DNA of 64,000 nt. Source: Colius striatus. Lineage: Eukaryota; Chordata; Aves; Coliiformes; Coliidae. Of this stretch, positions 61,801 through 64,000 are shown piece after piece. The position numbers were made by a program, and so were the translations under genes. Position 1 is the first letter of the stretch; every line of letters starts with the position of its first letter. The stretch is taken from the NCBI RefSeq assembly GCF_028858725.1, contig NC_084790.1, forward strand, positions 9,738,169-9,802,168. Direction: 5' to 3'. The notes beneath the pieces were generated by a model. That model was not told the DNA's origin and ran no database searches. It saw only the letters and a list, made by a program, of their open reading frames with translations.

Positions 61801-64000
61801 TATTAACCCAAAAGAAATACAACAAAGGTTTGCTTTTGTCTTCCACACATTCTACAAAAGCCCAAATACTAGACCAAAAAATTACTGGTTTAGATATAAG
61901 ATCCTACATTAAGTATTATGTCAATTAATGTACTTTCCTTCATTTAAAGTGAATCATTTACACTTTCAGCAGAAAAACTAACACACCACTTAGGTTATTA
62001 AACGATTTCATATTTCAGAAGCAACCTTCATGACTCAATGTTCTGTTCTGCTCAAATACTTTGTGTTTATGAGAAAGAACAGAGTTTGTTGAGATTAGGA
62101 ATTAAGATATGTAAAGAGACACTGTGGGAATTAAAGGCTATGCTGATGAGAGAGCTGAATGTGTGCATACCATGCCCACGGTAGCTAATATACTTAGCAA
62201 AAATCCTTTAAAATGTCTTATTTGTGGCCTTCTCTTGTTAGGTGCTTGTTGAATCATTGTACTTGGACTGCCTTTAGAGAGGTACACCAAATTTGGGATT
62301 TAGGTGACAAGTAGTTGAGCTCTACCTGACATCTCTTACACATACCTAGCATTCAAGCTGGGAATTTGAAGACCAGTAAGGTTAAAGCCATAGGGAGATG
62401 TTGGACTTTGTGAGAATCCTGCTCCCATTTTGGTTCTGTCCCTTTCTCAGAAGTAGTGGCTTGCTGAAATAATGCTGTTCACCTTTGGACATTGAAGCTT
62501 TCCTCTCTAAATGCTTGTGTATTCCTGGGTTAGCAGCACATTTTCAGCCTTGTAAGTAAACATGATCCAATGTTCCAGCTCTTTCAGAGTTACTTAACGA
62601 ATCTTCCATTTACACATTCATTTACTATAATTCTTTGTTTTGACAGCCGCTAAATCCCCAAACATAACAGCAGCTCTTTATCCCTCCTGGCCAGTGCTGT
62701 TGTGCTGCAGGGCCTCCTGCAGCTCTGTCCCTGCACCAAACTGGTCACCAGCTGAGTTATACAACAGAAAGTGCATTAGCTGAAAGTGGGAAAAGCTTCA
62801 ATTACCTAAATAGCTGAAGTTCTAAAAATACCCTCCCAACACCAGCTAATACAGCCACTGCTAGGATCCCAGCTCTGGCTGGTAAGAAAAGGCTGAGTTC
62901 CACTGTGCATCTATGAATCTGCAGGCACAGTCCAGGTAAGTGAGCAAAGCACCCAGACTATCTGCTAGTTAATATCTCCACATCACATAAAGCAACTACA
63001 TGTGCTGAAGTGTTAATAGCCATGAGTGGACTGGATGTTCAACAACAGAAGTGTCTTTGAAGTAGTACTGAAAAGTTCCTTCAGACCTTCCCACAAAGTC
63101 AGCTCTGTTTAACCTCTCAAATAAAAAAACTAACAGGTGGGTTAAAATATAACTAGCAGGAAGACAAGAATTCTTATCACTGGGATGCAATGGAAAAAAA
63201 AGCAGCCCAAAGTAAATCACATCAGTCCCACGATGATGAATGTCTAATGCAGCAGCTGTTTGCCTGGGAACAGTCTCTCAACACATTTTGATTTTGCAGC
63301 ATTGAATTAATCTTTTCCAGAGAGTACACAAAAACAGAAGCTCTTCTTGCATATAGGATGGACCATTCTTCCCTTCTGATACAGTTCAGTGGCTGCTTTT
63401 AGACCAGCATATTGCTTAGGAGCGTGCTGTGGGCACAGCAGGATGGGAGAGGAGAAGGAGCTCTGGGAACCTTCAAAGGGAAGAAGCAAAGTTATGCACT
63501 TTAGGTCTGATTATATCCACTAATGAAAAGCAAATTTTAAATTAGTAACAAAATGTTTGCTTGCAGAGTGCATGATTAATGTATAAAACTCAAAATACCA
63601 TTGGATTTAAGAGCTCAGCTGGAGGCAAGAAGGATTATGTATTTATGTTTACAATGCAGACCTCTATAGATACATTAGACAAAGAAAGACAGCTGTCCTC
63701 ATGCTGCAGATTTGTTCATATGAACTGTTTTCTGCCAATAAGATTAAGTTAGCAGAAAAACTGATGTCATTAAGTCAGGGAAAATCCCAGGTTGCAGTGC
63801 TATGAATGTGTGTCATTTTGGTAAACTACTTCAGTATAATCACAATTTATTTGTAGTTTAAGTTGAAAAATATCCCACTCCTTAAATAAAGTTGCATCAC
63901 AGAATAACATTTTTAAAACATTATCATTATTTTGTAAATATGGTGATAAACATAGATATTAAAGCTTACACGTCTGGTAGCATACTAAGGAGCAAAGATA
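58827..64000. other. Intergenic DNA
   Basis: No gene or recognised element. AT-rich; the 135- and 111-codon minus frames at 58839-59512 have no family resemblance. Confidence 0.55.

Overview
The window is vertebrate nuclear DNA, almost certainly from a bird. The evidence is one intact, GT-AG spliced vertebrate gene (ARRDC3), many CR1 retrotransposon copies with the (ATAGAATC)-type 3' tail typical of avian CR1, an old class I endogenous retrovirus (ERV), and a long TG...CA LTR. Coding density is very low. The species cannot be fixed from the sequence. ARRDC3 lies in human 5q14, which corresponds largely to the avian Z chromosome, so a Z location is plausible but inferred.

Region by region: (1) 1-9380, upstream intergenic DNA. 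It has three CR1 fragments on the minus strand, one short CR1 tail on the plus strand, simple repeats and three CTCF-like motifs. (2) 9381-9834, CpG-rich ARRDC3 promoter and 5' UTR with a palindromic NRF1-type site, a TATA-like box and a four-codon upstream ORF. (3) 9835-20599, the eight coding exons of ARRDC3 (+ strand). I joined them by hand: 1245 nt, 414 codons plus stop, with no frame break. Intron 1 holds a second CpG island (about 11330-12070) with promoter-like motifs and two long G runs. (4) 20600 to about 23262, the 3' UTR with three AATAAA signals. (5) 23263-33870, intergenic, no gene seen. (6) 33871-42380, a nested cluster of mobile elements on the minus strand. It consists of a decayed ERV gag-pol remnant, then a nearly full-length CR1 of about 4.05 kb split by a 1419-bp solo LTR flanked by a perfect 4-bp duplication. 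(7) 42381-64000, gene-free DNA with older CR1 pieces, a CA/TA microsatellite, an AT-rich tract and a few hairpins. This fits the gene desert known on one side of ARRDC3 in vertebrates.

The only functional protein-coding gene I can support is ARRDC3, an alpha-arrestin adaptor that brings NEDD4-family ubiquitin ligases to membrane cargo through two PPxY motifs, both present. I found no tRNA, rRNA, CRISPR or bacterial feature and no clearly new system. The items most worth checking are the intronic CpG island as an alternative or antisense promoter, the tandem splice donor at exon 7, and the LTR with an in-frame 81-bp repeat that keeps a 395-codon ORF open.
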